Below are positions 8,079 through 16,674 of a stretch of 64,000 nucleotides of DNA, piece by piece. How positions within the stretch are numbered: the stretch's first letter is position 1; each line of letters opens with the position of its first letter. The notes beneath the pieces are model-generated. The model worked only from the letters and a program-made list of their open reading frames with translations, was not told the DNA's origin and searched no databases. The position numbers and the translations under genes are program-made. The stretch is from RGIG1902 sp034926865 (lineage in GTDB: Bacteria; Bacillota; Clostridia; Oscillospirales; Butyricicoccaceae): contig JAYFQP010000010.1 in NCBI GenBank assembly GCA_034926865.1, forward strand, positions 1-64,000. The letters are read 5' to 3'.

Positions 8079-9386
8079 TTAAGGCAAAGTAAGGAAGACA
8101 GTAGCAGAGACTCCCCTATCCAACGCGCCAAGACCCTGACTTGTAGTAATCTGAACCGACAAAAGTGATCCCAGCAAAACAGCAGCGCTGCCAGAGCCTG
8201 TTGCCACGCAGCTAGGATCTTCGGATGTGCTTGGGCCTAACACAGTTGCGAAAATTCCTGTACTTACTGGGTCTTCAAATCCGCAAGGACTTGTGAAGAT
8301 AGTCGCCGTTACGGACGACTCTTCCGGCAAAGTGTTATCTCGGATATTTAACACAAGGCCTGTAATCGTCGCGTTTGCCGGCAAAGTTACAGTGCTTCTA
8401 GTAAACAATGGTTCACTTGAAGAAGTCCCAAGACCTACCCATTCACCATCGCTGACTGACTGATCTGATGCCAGATAAATTGTCGTACTGCTGGGGCCTG
8501 CTGGACCTGCTGGACCAGGTTCACCCTGCGCGCCTGCCGGGCCTGCTGGACCTGCTTCACCTTGGGCGCCTGCCGGGCCTGGATCACCCTGCGCGCCTGC
8601 TGGGCCTGCTTCACCTGCTGGACCTGCCGGGCCTGCCGGGCCTGCTTCACCCTGTGCGCCTGCTGGGCCTGGATCACCCTGCGCGCCTGCTGGGCCTGCT
8701 TCACCGGCTGGACCTGCGGGGCCTGCCGGACCTGGCTCTCCCGGTGCGCCTGCTGGGCCTGGATCACCCTGTGCGCCTGCTGGGCCTGCGTCACCTGCTG
8801 GGCCTGCCGGGCCTGGCTCTCCCTGCGCGCCTGCTGGGCCTGGATCACCCTGCGCGCCTGCCGGACCTGCAGCACCTGCTGGGCCTGCCGGGCCTGGATC
8901 ACCCTGTGCGCCTGCCGGGCCTGCCGGGCCTGCTTCACCCTGCGCGCCTGCCGGGCCTGCTTCGCCCTGTGCTCCTGCCGGGCCTGCTTCACCTGCTGGG
9001 CCTGCCGGGCCTGCCGGGCCTGCTTCACCTTGCGCGCCTGCCGGGCCTGCAGGGCCTGTCGGGCCTATTTGGCCTTGTGCACCTGTTGCTCCGGTTGGGC
9101 CTGTCGGGCCTATCGGGCCTTGTGCACCTGTTGCTCCGGTTGGGCCTGTCGGGCCTATCGGGCCCTGTGCACCCGTTGCTCCGGTTGGGCCTGTTGGGCC
9201 TGTCGGGCCCTGTGCTCCCGTTGCTCCGGTTGGGCCTGTTGGGCCTGTCGGGCCTGTTGGGCCAATGCAACAACAAGGCTGGCAAGGCTGGCATGGCTGG
9301 CATGGATAACAAGGCTGGCATGGATAGCAAGACTGTCCAGCCTGATACGGATAGCAATTATACCAAGAAGAACTATTGCAACTCAT
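8079..9386 (-). CDS. Collagen-like surface protein with Cys-rich N-terminus
   Basis: A 435-residue protein in three parts. The N-terminal 40 residues are Cys/Pro/Gln-rich with repeated CYPCQPC units and no signal peptide. Residues about 41-330 are an uninterrupted Gly-X-Y tract, first GPTGPTGATGAQG-type, then GPAGAQGEAGPAG-type, expected to form a collagen triple helix. The last roughly 110-130 residues are a globular, Thr/Ser/Val-rich domain like the C-terminal trimerisation domains of BclA-type exosporium filament proteins. Absence of a signal peptide and the Cys-rich start fit deposition from the mother cell onto the spore surface, as for exosporium collagens; this is inference. GAGGTG at 9391-9396 precedes the ATG. 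The tract is very G+C-rich, giving long spurious antisense ORFs. Confidence 0.85.
   Translation of the reverse strand: MSCNSSSWYNCYPYQAGQSCYPCQPCYPCQPCQPCQPCCCIGPTGPTGPTGPTGATGAQGPTGPTGPTGATGAQGPIGPTGPTGATGAQGPIGPTGPTGATGAQGQIGPTGPAGPAGAQGEAGPAGPAGPAGEAGPAGAQGEAGPAGAQGEAGPAGPAGAQGDPGPAGPAGAAGPAGAQGDPGPAGAQGEPGPAGPAGDAGPAGAQGDPGPAGAPGEPGPAGPAGPAGEAGPAGAQGDPGPAGAQGEAGPAGPAGPAGEAGPAGAQGDPGPAGAQGEAGPAGPAGAQGEPGPAGPAGPSSTTIYLASDQSVSDGEWVGLGTSSSEPLFTRSTVTLPANATITGLVLNIRDNTLPEESSVTATIFTSPCGFEDPVSTGIFATVLGPSTSEDPSCVATGSGSAAVLLGSLLSVQITTSQGLGALDRGVSATVFLTLP
8503..9266 (-). repeat. Coding repeat encoding the Gly-X-Y collagen tract
   Basis: Degenerate 9-, 18- and 27-base units encode Gly-X-Y triplets. 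The 5' third (near 9030-9266) uses GPT/GAT/GAQ/GPI units; the rest uses GPA, GEA, GDP and GAQ units, a sharp change of unit type that suggests two separate amplification events. Such tracts vary in length between strains by slippage or recombination. Confidence 0.85.
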
Positions 9387-9932
9387 AGTACACCTCTATA
9401 AATATCTTATATTGTCAACCCCTGAACATCTTAGCCATAACATTTTTATGTCAAAGCTACATTCCATTTTATGAACAAACCTCACTGTGAGTTACTAATA
9501 AAACCCATTCGCAGAAGGCCTTCACAGCGCTTTCGTGTCATGCTAAGCCTTAAGCAATATACTTTATATCACTATCTTCCGAAAAGATAAAAAATAAGGC
9601 AAAATGTAAATCTGCATTTTTTTATTTCAGCCAAAACCGATTAACAATATTCCTCTTCTCTCATATCTGCTGCAGGTTTTTTGTTATCAATTTTGATCTC
9701 CTCATATCTGCAAGTATAAGTTTGAAGTTTTATTTGCAATCTCCCTTAACCATTTTTAAGAAATCTTCAGATAAGGTAAAATGTAGAAATAAGCAAAAAG
9801 TATATTGACAATAAATTATCAATATTGTATGATATATGCGGAGCTAATTGATAACAAATTAACAAAATATTCCGCACAATATAATTATCTTATGAAAGAA
9901 ATCTGTACCAGGGAAACAAGAGTTCTGGAAAA
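9387..9932. other. Intergenic stretch upstream of the collagen-like gene
   Basis: A+T-rich, no gene recognised. On the minus strand a TTGACA lies at 9449-9454 with TAAGAT at 9428-9433, only 15 bases apart, so a weak vegetative promoter at best; a sporulation promoter could not be pinned down. TGCGGA (about 9838-9843) and TCCGCA (about 9872-9877) form a small inverted repeat close to the adhE remnant. Confidence 0.4.
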
Positions 9933-10273
9933 ATGGGCACCTTCCCACAGTATGAATTCCAAGAACCCTTCAGCGCTACGCCGAATGTGCCGACTTTCTT
10001 GGCCTTGGCGGCAGTACGCCTGAAGAAAAGCTTGAAAAACTGATCTCGGCAATTGAAGAGCTTAAAGAAACGATTGGGATACATAAGACTATCCGTGAAT
10101 ACCGAATAAGTGAAGAGACCTTTTTAAGCTCACTTGCTGAGATGATCGAACAGGCCTTTGACGATCAGTGCACAGGCTCCAACCCTCGCTATCCCCTTAT
10201 GAAAGAAATACGCCAGATGTATCTAAATGCCTACTATGGGAAACCGCAGCAATCAGACGTCACCTCACCTTAA
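9933..10273 (+). pseudogene. adhE: 3' remnant of bifunctional acetaldehyde/alcohol dehydrogenase (adhE), frameshifted
   Basis: From 9971 the frame reads QRYAECADFLGLGG, later EKLISAIEELKETIG and then FDDQCTGSNPRYPLMKEI and YLNAYYGK, ending TAA at 10271-10273. This is the extreme C-terminus of the iron-dependent alcohol dehydrogenase half of AdhE. The preceding stretch MGTFPQYEFQEP (from 9933) is also AdhE-like but in another frame, so a frameshift lies near 9969-9971. Only about 110 of some 870 residues remain and nothing recognisable lies upstream. A strong terminator follows in the expected place. A broken relic, not functional. Confidence 0.85.
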
Positions 10274-10277
10274 TATT

Positions 10278-10316
10278 GAACGCCCGCCGTATATTTTGCG
10301 GCGGGCGTTCATTTTA
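10278..10316 (+). terminator. Rho-independent terminator of the former adhE gene
   Basis: GAACGCCCGCCG (10278-10289) pairs perfectly over 12 bp with CGGCGGGCGTTC (10299-10310), followed by ATTTTAT. It survives although the gene in front is degraded. Confidence 0.85.
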
Positions 10317-10369
10317 TATGAGCTTCAAAAATTAAAACCAGATACTTAAACTTGCTGTCATAAATGTAT

Positions 10370-10410
10370 ATAAAAAGCAAGCAAGGAAACCAAGGTCGGT
10401 TTCCTCGCTT
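10370..10410 (-). terminator. Rho-independent terminator of the CotH operon
   Basis: On the minus strand AGCGAGGAAACC pairs with GGTTTCCTTGCT (one mismatch) around a 6-base loop, followed by a T-run (10371-10376 as A on the plus strand). It ends the VTC-DUF4956-CotH transcript. Confidence 0.75.
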
Positions 10411-10414
10411 TATT

Positions 10415-12508
10415 TTATTTGCCCTTAAATCTTACTGCATATATCAAACCTGCCGCCATCAATATAAAAGACGCAACAAGTAAAATCAAAGTATTACTTC
10501 CAACTCCCGTTTGAGCACTCCCATCCTCTTCATTCATGGAAGGCTGTGCGCTTGCATCAGCCTGGGTGTGTTGCTCTGCCGGAGTAGCGGCATCGGCGTT
10601 ATCGGTGCTGTGTTCCTGCCCGGTGACAATATCGGAGCTATCTTGTTTCTCCGTTATGCTTTGATCCTCGGCATCATCCTCCTGGCCGCTGCTCACCGAA
10701 GTATTATTCTGCCCCTGTGGCATAGCCGCGCCATCTTGTGGTGCTTGGTCAGAAGAATCTGTGCTTTGGTCAGTCTCTGGTACAACACTCTGTGTCTGAT
10801 CCGAATTTTGTGGCCATTGTTCTCTGCCGCCCGGCTGTCCTGTGGGCCTGTCGCCCATATTGCCTCCGCCGCCCATAGAACCCATATCTGAGATCGAAAC
10901 GGCAGATGCATCTATTAGTGTGGAACTGTCAGCCGACTGCCCATCGCTTGTTGAAGGTATTGTTCCGGCAAGCTGGCCTGTGATACTTTCGGCTCGAAGC
11001 AGACAAAAATCCTTAAGAGCTGCTGCACCGGATTCAAACTCCTCATATGTGCAGAACTTTGTGGGGTCCTTTTCAACATATGGAGCGATCATTTCGGTTA
11101 CGGAAGCTATCATTGTTTCAAACTCGCCGCTGTCAAAATACTCGCATATGAACTCAGCAAAGTACTGATGGTAAAGTTCTGTGTACTCTTCACTGGCAAA
11201 TATCCAGGCTATCATCGGGCGGGAACTGACCTCTCCGCTCGAGACAGGGGAATCTATCGGATAATTCACAATGGTTGTTGAATCGGAACCAGACATGAAT
11301 CCTCCAAAGGCCAAGTTATAATCCCAAGGTATCATCGAAAGCTGGCCATCTTCCTCATAGAGGTAATAGTTGTGAATCATTGAGCCTGTATAGCTGTCAA
11401 AGTTGCAGACAAAGTTGTGAACCACAAAGTAGCGTATTACCGCCTCAACATCAACAGTATCCTCTATATCCTCTCCCTCGTTCAAAGCCTTAAGAGCAGC
11501 TATAAGCCGATCTTTGTCGCTGTCGCTTATATCTGTCTTTGCGTTATTGAAGATATTGCTGTAGCTGTCGCAGTCGTCATCGGTATAGATCAGCGATACA
11601 TCGCTGTTTCCCGTGCCTCCTCCGAAGCCGCCCACCTGTCCGCCGCCACCCTGATTATTCCTGCCTAATGAGGATCGCTGCCTTGTGGTGCCGATTGTAT
11701 CGGTTGTACTGTCGGGGTCCTGCGGCATATTCCCGCTGTCAGCCGCCTGACCGCTGTCCTGTATCTGGGTATGGACTTCTTGATTGTGAGTTTCTGTGCT
11801 CGCTGATTGGGTGGTTTGGTCCACGTCTTCAGTATCCTGCCGGAACTCATCCATATCAAATCCGCCTCCATTGCCGCGGCCGCCTCCCATGCCGGTGCTG
11901 TCAGGCTTGTAAAGTTCGCCGTAATCACTGCCATAGTTGCGTTCAAGGAATGACTCCTCCGCGCTCTCTACCGCAAGATAAAGACCCCAGTCCTCTCCGT
12001 TTACCGTAATATAAACATAGCTGCAAAGCGGCGAGGATACTTCGAAATAACCCATCATCTGGTATGTCAGGAAATCCTTCATATAGGTGTTATCCTGAAC
12101 AATATTGTTGAGGCTTATCTTATCAAGCCCATAATATGATTTAGTGCTGTCATACTGGTCAAACTCTATTTTAAAGCTGTACCTGTCGTTGCCATAGGCA
12201 GAGACCGAGCTTAGGGAGGTATTTCCCTTAGCCCTGATGCCAACGTTTTTATATGACTCATTGTCGATCACCACAGCGCACGAGGCATATTCCTCATCCT
12301 CGCAGCTTTCAATAAACGTATTCCAGTCATCCATTACTATATTTATTGTATGGACATAGGAAGTGTCAAAAAGCTTTGATTCATAACCCATACTTGTCTC
12401 TGCCTGAGTTATTCCAAACAGGCCGGCATTTAAAATAACAAAAGTAATGATGAGGGCGATGGCAATAGCAGCACAGCAGATTTTATCGATATTTCTGTGT
12501 TTTGACAT
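10415..12508 (-). CDS. CotH kinase-like membrane-anchored surface protein
   Basis: A 697-residue protein. An N-terminal hydrophobic segment (about 10-34) acts as signal or anchor, and a C-terminal helix (LILLVASFILMAAGLIYAV) ending in RFKGK gives a second anchor. Between them is a CotH-type domain: YDSTKSYYGLDKISLNN, then VYITVNGEDWGLYLAVE, and the acidic WDYNLAFGG motif near residue 395. CotH is known as an atypical protein kinase of spore coats, and many secreted relatives in Clostridia have no assigned target. Long low-complexity Gly/Gln/Ser/Asp-rich inserts split the domain (about 205-300) and fill residues 530-670. It is last in a three-gene operon; AAGGAGGAG sits before the ATG and overlaps the stop of the DUF4956 gene. 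Confidence 0.82.
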   Translation of the reverse strand: MSKHRNIDKICCAAIAIALIITFVILNAGLFGITQAETSMGYESKLFDTSYVHTINIVMDDWNTFIESCEDEEYASCAVVIDNESYKNVGIRAKGNTSLSSVSAYGNDRYSFKIEFDQYDSTKSYYGLDKISLNNIVQDNTYMKDFLTYQMMGYFEVSSPLCSYVYITVNGEDWGLYLAVESAEESFLERNYGSDYGELYKPDSTGMGGGRGNGGGFDMDEFRQDTEDVDQTTQSASTETHNQEVHTQIQDSGQAADSGNMPQDPDSTTDTIGTTRQRSSLGRNNQGGGGQVGGFGGGTGNSDVSLIYTDDDCDSYSNIFNNAKTDISDSDKDRLIAALKALNEGEDIEDTVDVEAVIRYFVVHNFVCNFDSYTGSMIHNYYLYEEDGQLSMIPWDYNLAFGGFMSGSDSTTIVNYPIDSPVSSGEVSSRPMIAWIFASEEYTELYHQYFAEFICEYFDSGEFETMIASVTEMIAPYVEKDPTKFCTYEEFESGAAALKDFCLLRAESITGQLAGTIPSTSDGQSADSSTLIDASAVSISDMGSMGGGGNMGDRPTGQPGGREQWPQNSDQTQSVVPETDQSTDSSDQAPQDGAAMPQGQNNTSVSSGQEDDAEDQSITEKQDSSDIVTGQEHSTDNADAATPAEQHTQADASAQPSMNEEDGSAQTGVGSNTLILLVASFILMAAGLIYAVRFKGK

Positions 12509-12519
12509 CTTTCTCCTCC

Positions 12520-13191
12520 TTAGGCCATATAATCTCCGTTATAGCTTACAAGAACCGCACTTGCAACGCCATCCATATCTGAAAGAACATTTACAAAATC
12601 AGTGTTGTCGTTCTTCATGCGAACTTCCATATTAAGCTCTATCATACCCCGCTGGGCGCTCTTGCTTTTAACTACACATTTTTCTACTTGACTGTCAAGA
12701 AAAGCTTTAACCTCCTGCTCGCTGTTATGGCTATCGCATCTTACAACGACGATATACGGGTTTGAATGAGTCTTCTTATTGACAAACACCAGCAGTATGA
12801 CACCAATAATTACGCTTCCAAAAACAGCTAAAGGGATCATTCCCGCCGCAAGCACTATGCCGACTGCGATTGACCAGAAAAGGAAAGCTATATCAAGCGG
12901 TTCTTTTATCGCAGTGCGGAAACGAACAATGGACAAAGCACCGACCATGCCGAGGGAAAGAACGACGTTTGAAGTAACCGCCAAAATTACAACTGTCGTT
13001 ATCATCGTGAGAGCTATAAGCGTAACGCCGAAGCTTGAGGAATACATAACCCCCGAATAGGTCTTTTTGTAGACATAAAATATAAACATGCCAAGAGCAA
13101 AGGCCAAAACAAGAGCTATCACCATATCAAATATATTGACGCTTGTCGCATTCTCAAGGAAGCTCGATTTAAAAATGTCATTAAAAGTCAT
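12520..13191 (-). CDS. DUF4956 family membrane protein
   Basis: A 223-residue protein with three to four membrane helices in the first 140 residues and a soluble C-terminal ferredoxin-like-looking domain. The segment SLGMVGALSIVRFRTAIKEP is the signature that I associate with DUF4956. Function is unknown. The family is regularly found beside VTC-type polyphosphate polymerase-like and CotH genes, as here, which suggests a common membrane complex; that association is from general knowledge of gene neighbourhoods, not from a search. It lies 30 bases after the VTC gene and 11 before the CotH gene. Confidence 0.82.
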   Translation of the reverse strand: MTFNDIFKSSFLENATSVNIFDMVIALVLAFALGMFIFYVYKKTYSGVMYSSSFGVTLIALTMITTVVILAVTSNVVLSLGMVGALSIVRFRTAIKEPLDIAFLFWSIAVGIVLAAGMIPLAVFGSVIIGVILLVFVNKKTHSNPYIVVVRCDSHNSEQEVKAFLDSQVEKCVVKSKSAQRGMIELNMEVRMKNDNTDFVNVLSDMDGVASAVLVSYNGDYMA

Positions 13192-13221
13192 ATCATTTAA
13201 ACTCCTTTATAAATTATCTTA

Positions 13222-13893
13222 TCAACCGTATATACGGCAGGCAGCGTATTTTGAGTATGCCGCTGCCCGGCGGGACTCAAGCGATACGGCATCGCGTATT
13301 ACAGAGGGCAGGAATGAATCCCACTTTACCTCTAAAATTATAGGGGCATCGCCCGCAGGAACAGTAACGCAATTTGCATCAAGAAAACCAGTACAGTAAA
13401 GGCCCGTTCTGATATTATAATCAAGCGTTACTCTGACGTTGCCCGGAGAATATACAAATGGCTCTCTCGTGTAATCCACTATGGTTTTTGGCCTTAAGCC
13501 CTGAGACATCATTTTTGAATAAAACTCTGTCAAAAGTCCTCTTCCGCTTCGTGCCATCCATTCACAATCGCCGGCCACGATGGCTTTAGCCTCATCCTCT
13601 GTGATAACTATGCTCTGCTTATTGCCAAGCCCGCCCCATTTGCTCTTTTTCTCAAGATTTATAATAGAGGTATCGCCGTTATAATACCTGATGCGAAACT
13701 TTTCACGCATATTGACGCCGTCCAGTTTTTCTCTAAGAGCCTTGTCGCTTAGGTTATCGAAATATAGGCTCCTGATTTCGTATCTGCCGTTTACGGCATG
13801 TTCGTCTACCTGAGCAACGGCGTTTAATCTTTGGCGAACCGTAATCATATCCGAGGCGTTTATCTCATGCTTCCATTCATGCCTGAAATCCAT
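13222..13893 (-). CDS. VTC domain protein (polyphosphate polymerase-like)
   Basis: A 223-residue protein with the features of the VTC/triphosphate-tunnel fold: an N-terminal RHEWKHEI motif, YEIRSLYFDN, the basic strand KFRIRYYNGD, then LEKKSK, a later VDYTREPF strand and the closing LEVKWD. These alternating basic and acidic residues line the tunnel that binds nucleoside triphosphate and polyphosphate in yeast Vtc4 and its bacterial relatives. The domain stands alone without SPX. It is the first gene of the operon that continues with DUF4956 and CotH. GAGATGAT precedes the ATG. Whether it makes polyphosphate or modifies something else is open. Confidence 0.83.
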   Translation of the reverse strand: MDFRHEWKHEINASDMITVRQRLNAVAQVDEHAVNGRYEIRSLYFDNLSDKALREKLDGVNMREKFRIRYYNGDTSIINLEKKSKWGGLGNKQSIVITEDEAKAIVAGDCEWMARSGRGLLTEFYSKMMSQGLRPKTIVDYTREPFVYSPGNVRVTLDYNIRTGLYCTGFLDANCVTVPAGDAPIILEVKWDSFLPSVIRDAVSLESRRAAAYSKYAACRIYG

Positions 13894-13949
13894 AATATCA
13901 TCTCTTTTCCATTAGCTTTACATGGATTTTACAGGTAACACCTTAGCAT

Positions 13950-13993
13950 TGACTTAGAAAAAATGCCCGTGGGCGTTTTAAACCCACAGGCAT
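13950..13993 (-). terminator. Terminator between the two-component genes and the VTC operon
   Basis: ATGCCCGTGGG (13963-13973) pairs with CCCACAGGCAT (13983-13993), one mismatch, and the minus strand then runs into TTTTTCTAAG. It means that the VTC operon probably has its own promoter between about 13894 and 13960, though none could be named with confidence. Confidence 0.7.
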
Positions 13994-14012
13994 CGGTAAA
14001 CAAATTGTAAAG

Positions 14013-15248
14013 CTATATTTTTACTGTAAATACTATTGTGTTTTCATCGCGGTATTCAGCCGATACAGTTCCCTTATGAGCTTCGGCAATCGCACGGGCA
14101 GCAGAAAGCCCAATTCCATACCCTCCGCTTTTCTGTGTTCTGGCCCTGTCGCCGCGGTAAAACCTCTCAAAAAGCTTTTCCGGATCATCCTCCGGCAGCT
14201 TTTCACAGGTATTCTCCACTTTGATCACGACCTGCTTTCCGATTTTTTTAAGAGACACCCCTATTCGGCCTTCTTTATTTACATATTTGACAGCATTATC
14301 AAGCAAAGCAGAGACAAGCCGAGCAATATAGTCACGGTTGGCGCTTATTGTCACATCCTGCTGTATGTCCCTCTCGATTTCAACGCCCTGAATGGCTGCT
14401 GCTTCGGCAAACGAGGTCAGCATTTCTTCAAGCAGGCTGGTGAGATAAAACTCAGAAACGGGAAGTCTTGTGCCTATCTCATCCATTTTGGAAAGAGTGA
14501 GAAGGTCCTGCATAAGCCCGCTGAGCCTTATGGTCTGAGACCTGATATTCCTACTCCATTTGCTTTCTCCGTTATGCAGCTCCATGGCATCGGTATTGGC
14601 CATGATGATGGCGAGAGGGGTTTTTATTTCATGCCCGGCATTTGTAACAAACTGTTTTTGCCTTTCGATGCTCATCGCTATTGGAAGTATAGCTTTTTTT
14701 GAAAGCAGAATCACAAGCAGCAGCATTAATATCCAGCCGCAAACACCTATCAATGCTGATGTTCCCAAAACCATAAGCATCGAGTGCATCTGGTACGTCA
14801 TATCAAGAAAAACCATCAGACTTCCGCTATTGTCACGCAAGTCAGATATTTTATATTTGAATCCGTCGCTTATTCCTGTCCCGTAAGAGGCTGCATCAAG
14901 CTCGCTTGCTATTTCCCTGGCCTCTTCTTGTGTAACAGATGATATCCTGCCGATATCCACTTTTATTACATTGCCATCTTCATCAAAAGCAACGGTGAAA
15001 TAACGCGCAGACATAGCTGTATCCTCGTTGATTTGAAAATTAAAAGACCAAGGCTGCGCTTTATTCTTCGGATTTGTCTTCGGGTTTGGCTTACCTTGCG
15101 TATCCGTCAGCATATCAAGCAGCCTGTCAGATTGCTTGTCCACAAGCATATAGTTTGCCGCATTTATGGCGCCTACCAAAACAACCAGTAAAACAGATAT
15201 GGCCACCATGGCTGTAATGATAAACTTGCGCTGAAGCGTCTTGATCAT
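14013..15248 (-). CDS. Sensor histidine kinase
   Basis: A 411-residue membrane kinase with helix 1 at about 10-32, an extracytoplasmic domain to about 155, helix 2 at about 158-183, and a HAMP-less cytoplasmic part. The H-box is NAGHEIKTPLA with phospho-acceptor His206. An N-box (LLDNAVKYV), F-box (LFERFYRGD) and G-box (GYGIGLSAA) complete an HATPase_c domain. It overlaps the regulator gene by four bases and so is translationally coupled. The extracytoplasmic sensor region is Asn/Pro/Lys-rich and not recognised. It sits directly upstream of the VTC/DUF4956/CotH operon, which it may control. Confidence 0.93.
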   Translation of the reverse strand: MIKTLQRKFIITAMVAISVLLVVLVGAINAANYMLVDKQSDRLLDMLTDTQGKPNPKTNPKNKAQPWSFNFQINEDTAMSARYFTVAFDEDGNVIKVDIGRISSVTQEEAREIASELDAASYGTGISDGFKYKISDLRDNSGSLMVFLDMTYQMHSMLMVLGTSALIGVCGWILMLLLVILLSKKAILPIAMSIERQKQFVTNAGHEIKTPLAIIMANTDAMELHNGESKWSRNIRSQTIRLSGLMQDLLTLSKMDEIGTRLPVSEFYLTSLLEEMLTSFAEAAAIQGVEIERDIQQDVTISANRDYIARLVSALLDNAVKYVNKEGRIGVSLKKIGKQVVIKVENTCEKLPEDDPEKLFERFYRGDRARTQKSGGYGIGLSAARAIAEAHKGTVSAEYRDENTIVFTVKI

Positions 15249-15919
15249 TTCTGTTCCTCTAAGGTATAGCCTATTCCCCTCTTAGCTTTGATCTCCACAT
15301 TAGCTCCTACGCAGGAAAGGCGCTTGCGAAGGTATGATATATATACCCATACAATTCCAAGCTCGGCCTCGTTATCATACCCCCACACCTTTTCAAACAA
15401 AGTTTCGGACGAAAGGTATATGCCCTGATTGAGCATCAAAAGCTCCATCAGCCTGTATTCAAGATTTGTCAGCGTTACAGTGTCCTCGCTGCCGCTTAAC
15501 TCATAGCTTCGAAGGTTTAGAGACATATTTCCGCATGTGCGTATATCGGGTATATACTGCTCTTTTCGACGCAGCATCGCCCTTACCCTTGCCAACAGCT
15601 CGCCCATTACAAAAGGCTTTGGCAAATAATCATCTGCCCCCATATCAAGCCCCTGTATCCGGTCTTCAACCTCGGATTTTGCTGTCAGAAGAAGCACAGG
15701 CGTGTGGCAGCCCTCTTTTCTCAGTTGCTGCAAAACCTCAAGCCCGTTCATTTTTGGCATCATGACATCAAGGATTATGCCGTCATATTCCTCAGCTCTT
15801 GCGTAATCAAGAGCCTCCTTGCCATCATAAACGGCGTCAACCATATATTTGTGATATGTCAAAATATCCACTACAGCCTCGGACATGCTTACCTCATCTT
15901 CAGCAAAAAGCAATTTCAT
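15245..15919 (-). CDS. OmpR/PhoB-family response regulator
   Basis: A 224-residue regulator. The receiver domain has the acid pocket FAEDE, the phosphorylation site Asp51 in IILDVMMPKMNG, Thr in LLLTAKS and the KPF lysine. The C-terminal domain is a winged helix of the OmpR type (LTNLEYRLMELLM, then VWVYISYLRKRL and GIGYTL). It is the first gene of a two-gene operon with the histidine kinase. Confidence 0.94.
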   Translation of the reverse strand: MKLLFAEDEVSMSEAVVDILTYHKYMVDAVYDGKEALDYARAEEYDGIILDVMMPKMNGLEVLQQLRKEGCHTPVLLLTAKSEVEDRIQGLDMGADDYLPKPFVMGELLARVRAMLRRKEQYIPDIRTCGNMSLNLRSYELSGSEDTVTLTNLEYRLMELLMLNQGIYLSSETLFEKVWGYDNEAELGIVWVYISYLRKRLSCVGANVEIKAKRGIGYTLEEQK

Positions 15920-15996
15920 TTTTTATCACCTCCGGTAGGATTATACCGTGTCCAGTTTAGAAAAGGCTTAGAAAGAGTGCCATCTTCCGCCATATC

Positions 15997-16674
15997 TCAA
16001 ACAGAAAGCAATAGCTTGTCTGTTATCCTCAGACATATATCCGCAGCCTGCTCAATCATCCTGCCAAACTCCTCAGCCCCGCCCTCTATGCTATCAGAAA
16101 CGGTTTTGATTGAGAGGCATGGCACTCCGCATCGGTCACACGTCAAAGCTATGGCGGCAAGCTCCATTTCGCATATGTCCGCCCCGAAGTTCTGGGCAAG
16201 CTCCCGCCGTTTCTCTCCTCCATCGATAAATTTATCCCCAGAAGCGCATGTAACCCTTACAAGCGAAGGCTCTATAGCGCAGGCTTTATCTACAAGCCCT
16301 TTTGTCATCGGTATATATATATCGGGATATCTTAAATATCTTCCAACCTCGCACTTATCAAAAGCGGAAGTGTCAAAGTCATAATGAACGACCCTTTCTA
16401 CAACAACGGTTTTCGTCAGCTTCATCTCGTCGGTCAGCCCTCCAACAACGCCAAAGTTAACTACCGCCTCAACTCCGTATACGGCTATCAACAGTTCTGT
16501 AGCCGCCGCCGCTGCGATCTCTCCGGCTCCGCTGTGAATAACATACAAGCCGCACTCATCGATGCTGTATCTGTAAATCTTAAAGCCGAACCTGTCAATC
16601 TCCTCCTCGGCTTTTCCGTATTTTGCAAGAACAGAGCTAATCTCTACAGCCACAAGCATTCCTATCTTTCTCAT
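15997..16674 (-). CDS. 5'-methylthioadenosine/S-adenosylhomocysteine nucleosidase-like phosphorylase superfamily protein
   Basis: A 225-residue member of the PNP/UDP phosphorylase superfamily. It shows the opening MRKIGMLVAV, the NFGVVGGL glycine-rich loop, the purine/ribose-binding CEMELAAIA segment with the conserved MEL in place of MES or MEG, and a SDS acid region (KTVSDS) that supplies the catalytic Asp in MTA/SAH nucleosidases. It most resembles MTAN, which releases adenine from MTA or SAH for methionine salvage and methylation turnover. It overlaps the upstream DUF6485 gene by four bases. Confidence 0.78.
   Translation of the reverse strand: MRKIGMLVAVEISSVLAKYGKAEEEIDRFGFKIYRYSIDECGLYVIHSGAGEIAAAAATELLIAVYGVEAVVNFGVVGGLTDEMKLTKTVVVERVVHYDFDTSAFDKCEVGRYLRYPDIYIPMTKGLVDKACAIEPSLVRVTCASGDKFIDGGEKRRELAQNFGADICEMELAAIALTCDRCGVPCLSIKTVSDSIEGGAEEFGRMIEQAADICLRITDKLLLSV

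Noticed and set aside
8503..9266. CRISPR-like regular repeats
   Set aside because: The units are codon triplet repeats without unique spacers and encode collagen.
8435..9401. Long open frames on both strands over the collagen-like gene
   Set aside because: They are low-complexity shadows of the Gly-X-Y codons (Leu/Pro/Arg- or Ala/Cys/Trp-rich) with no ribosome binding site.
9805..10023. Plus-strand 72-codon frame
   Set aside because: Only the adhE frames on the same strand show family similarity; this one is the wrong frame across them.
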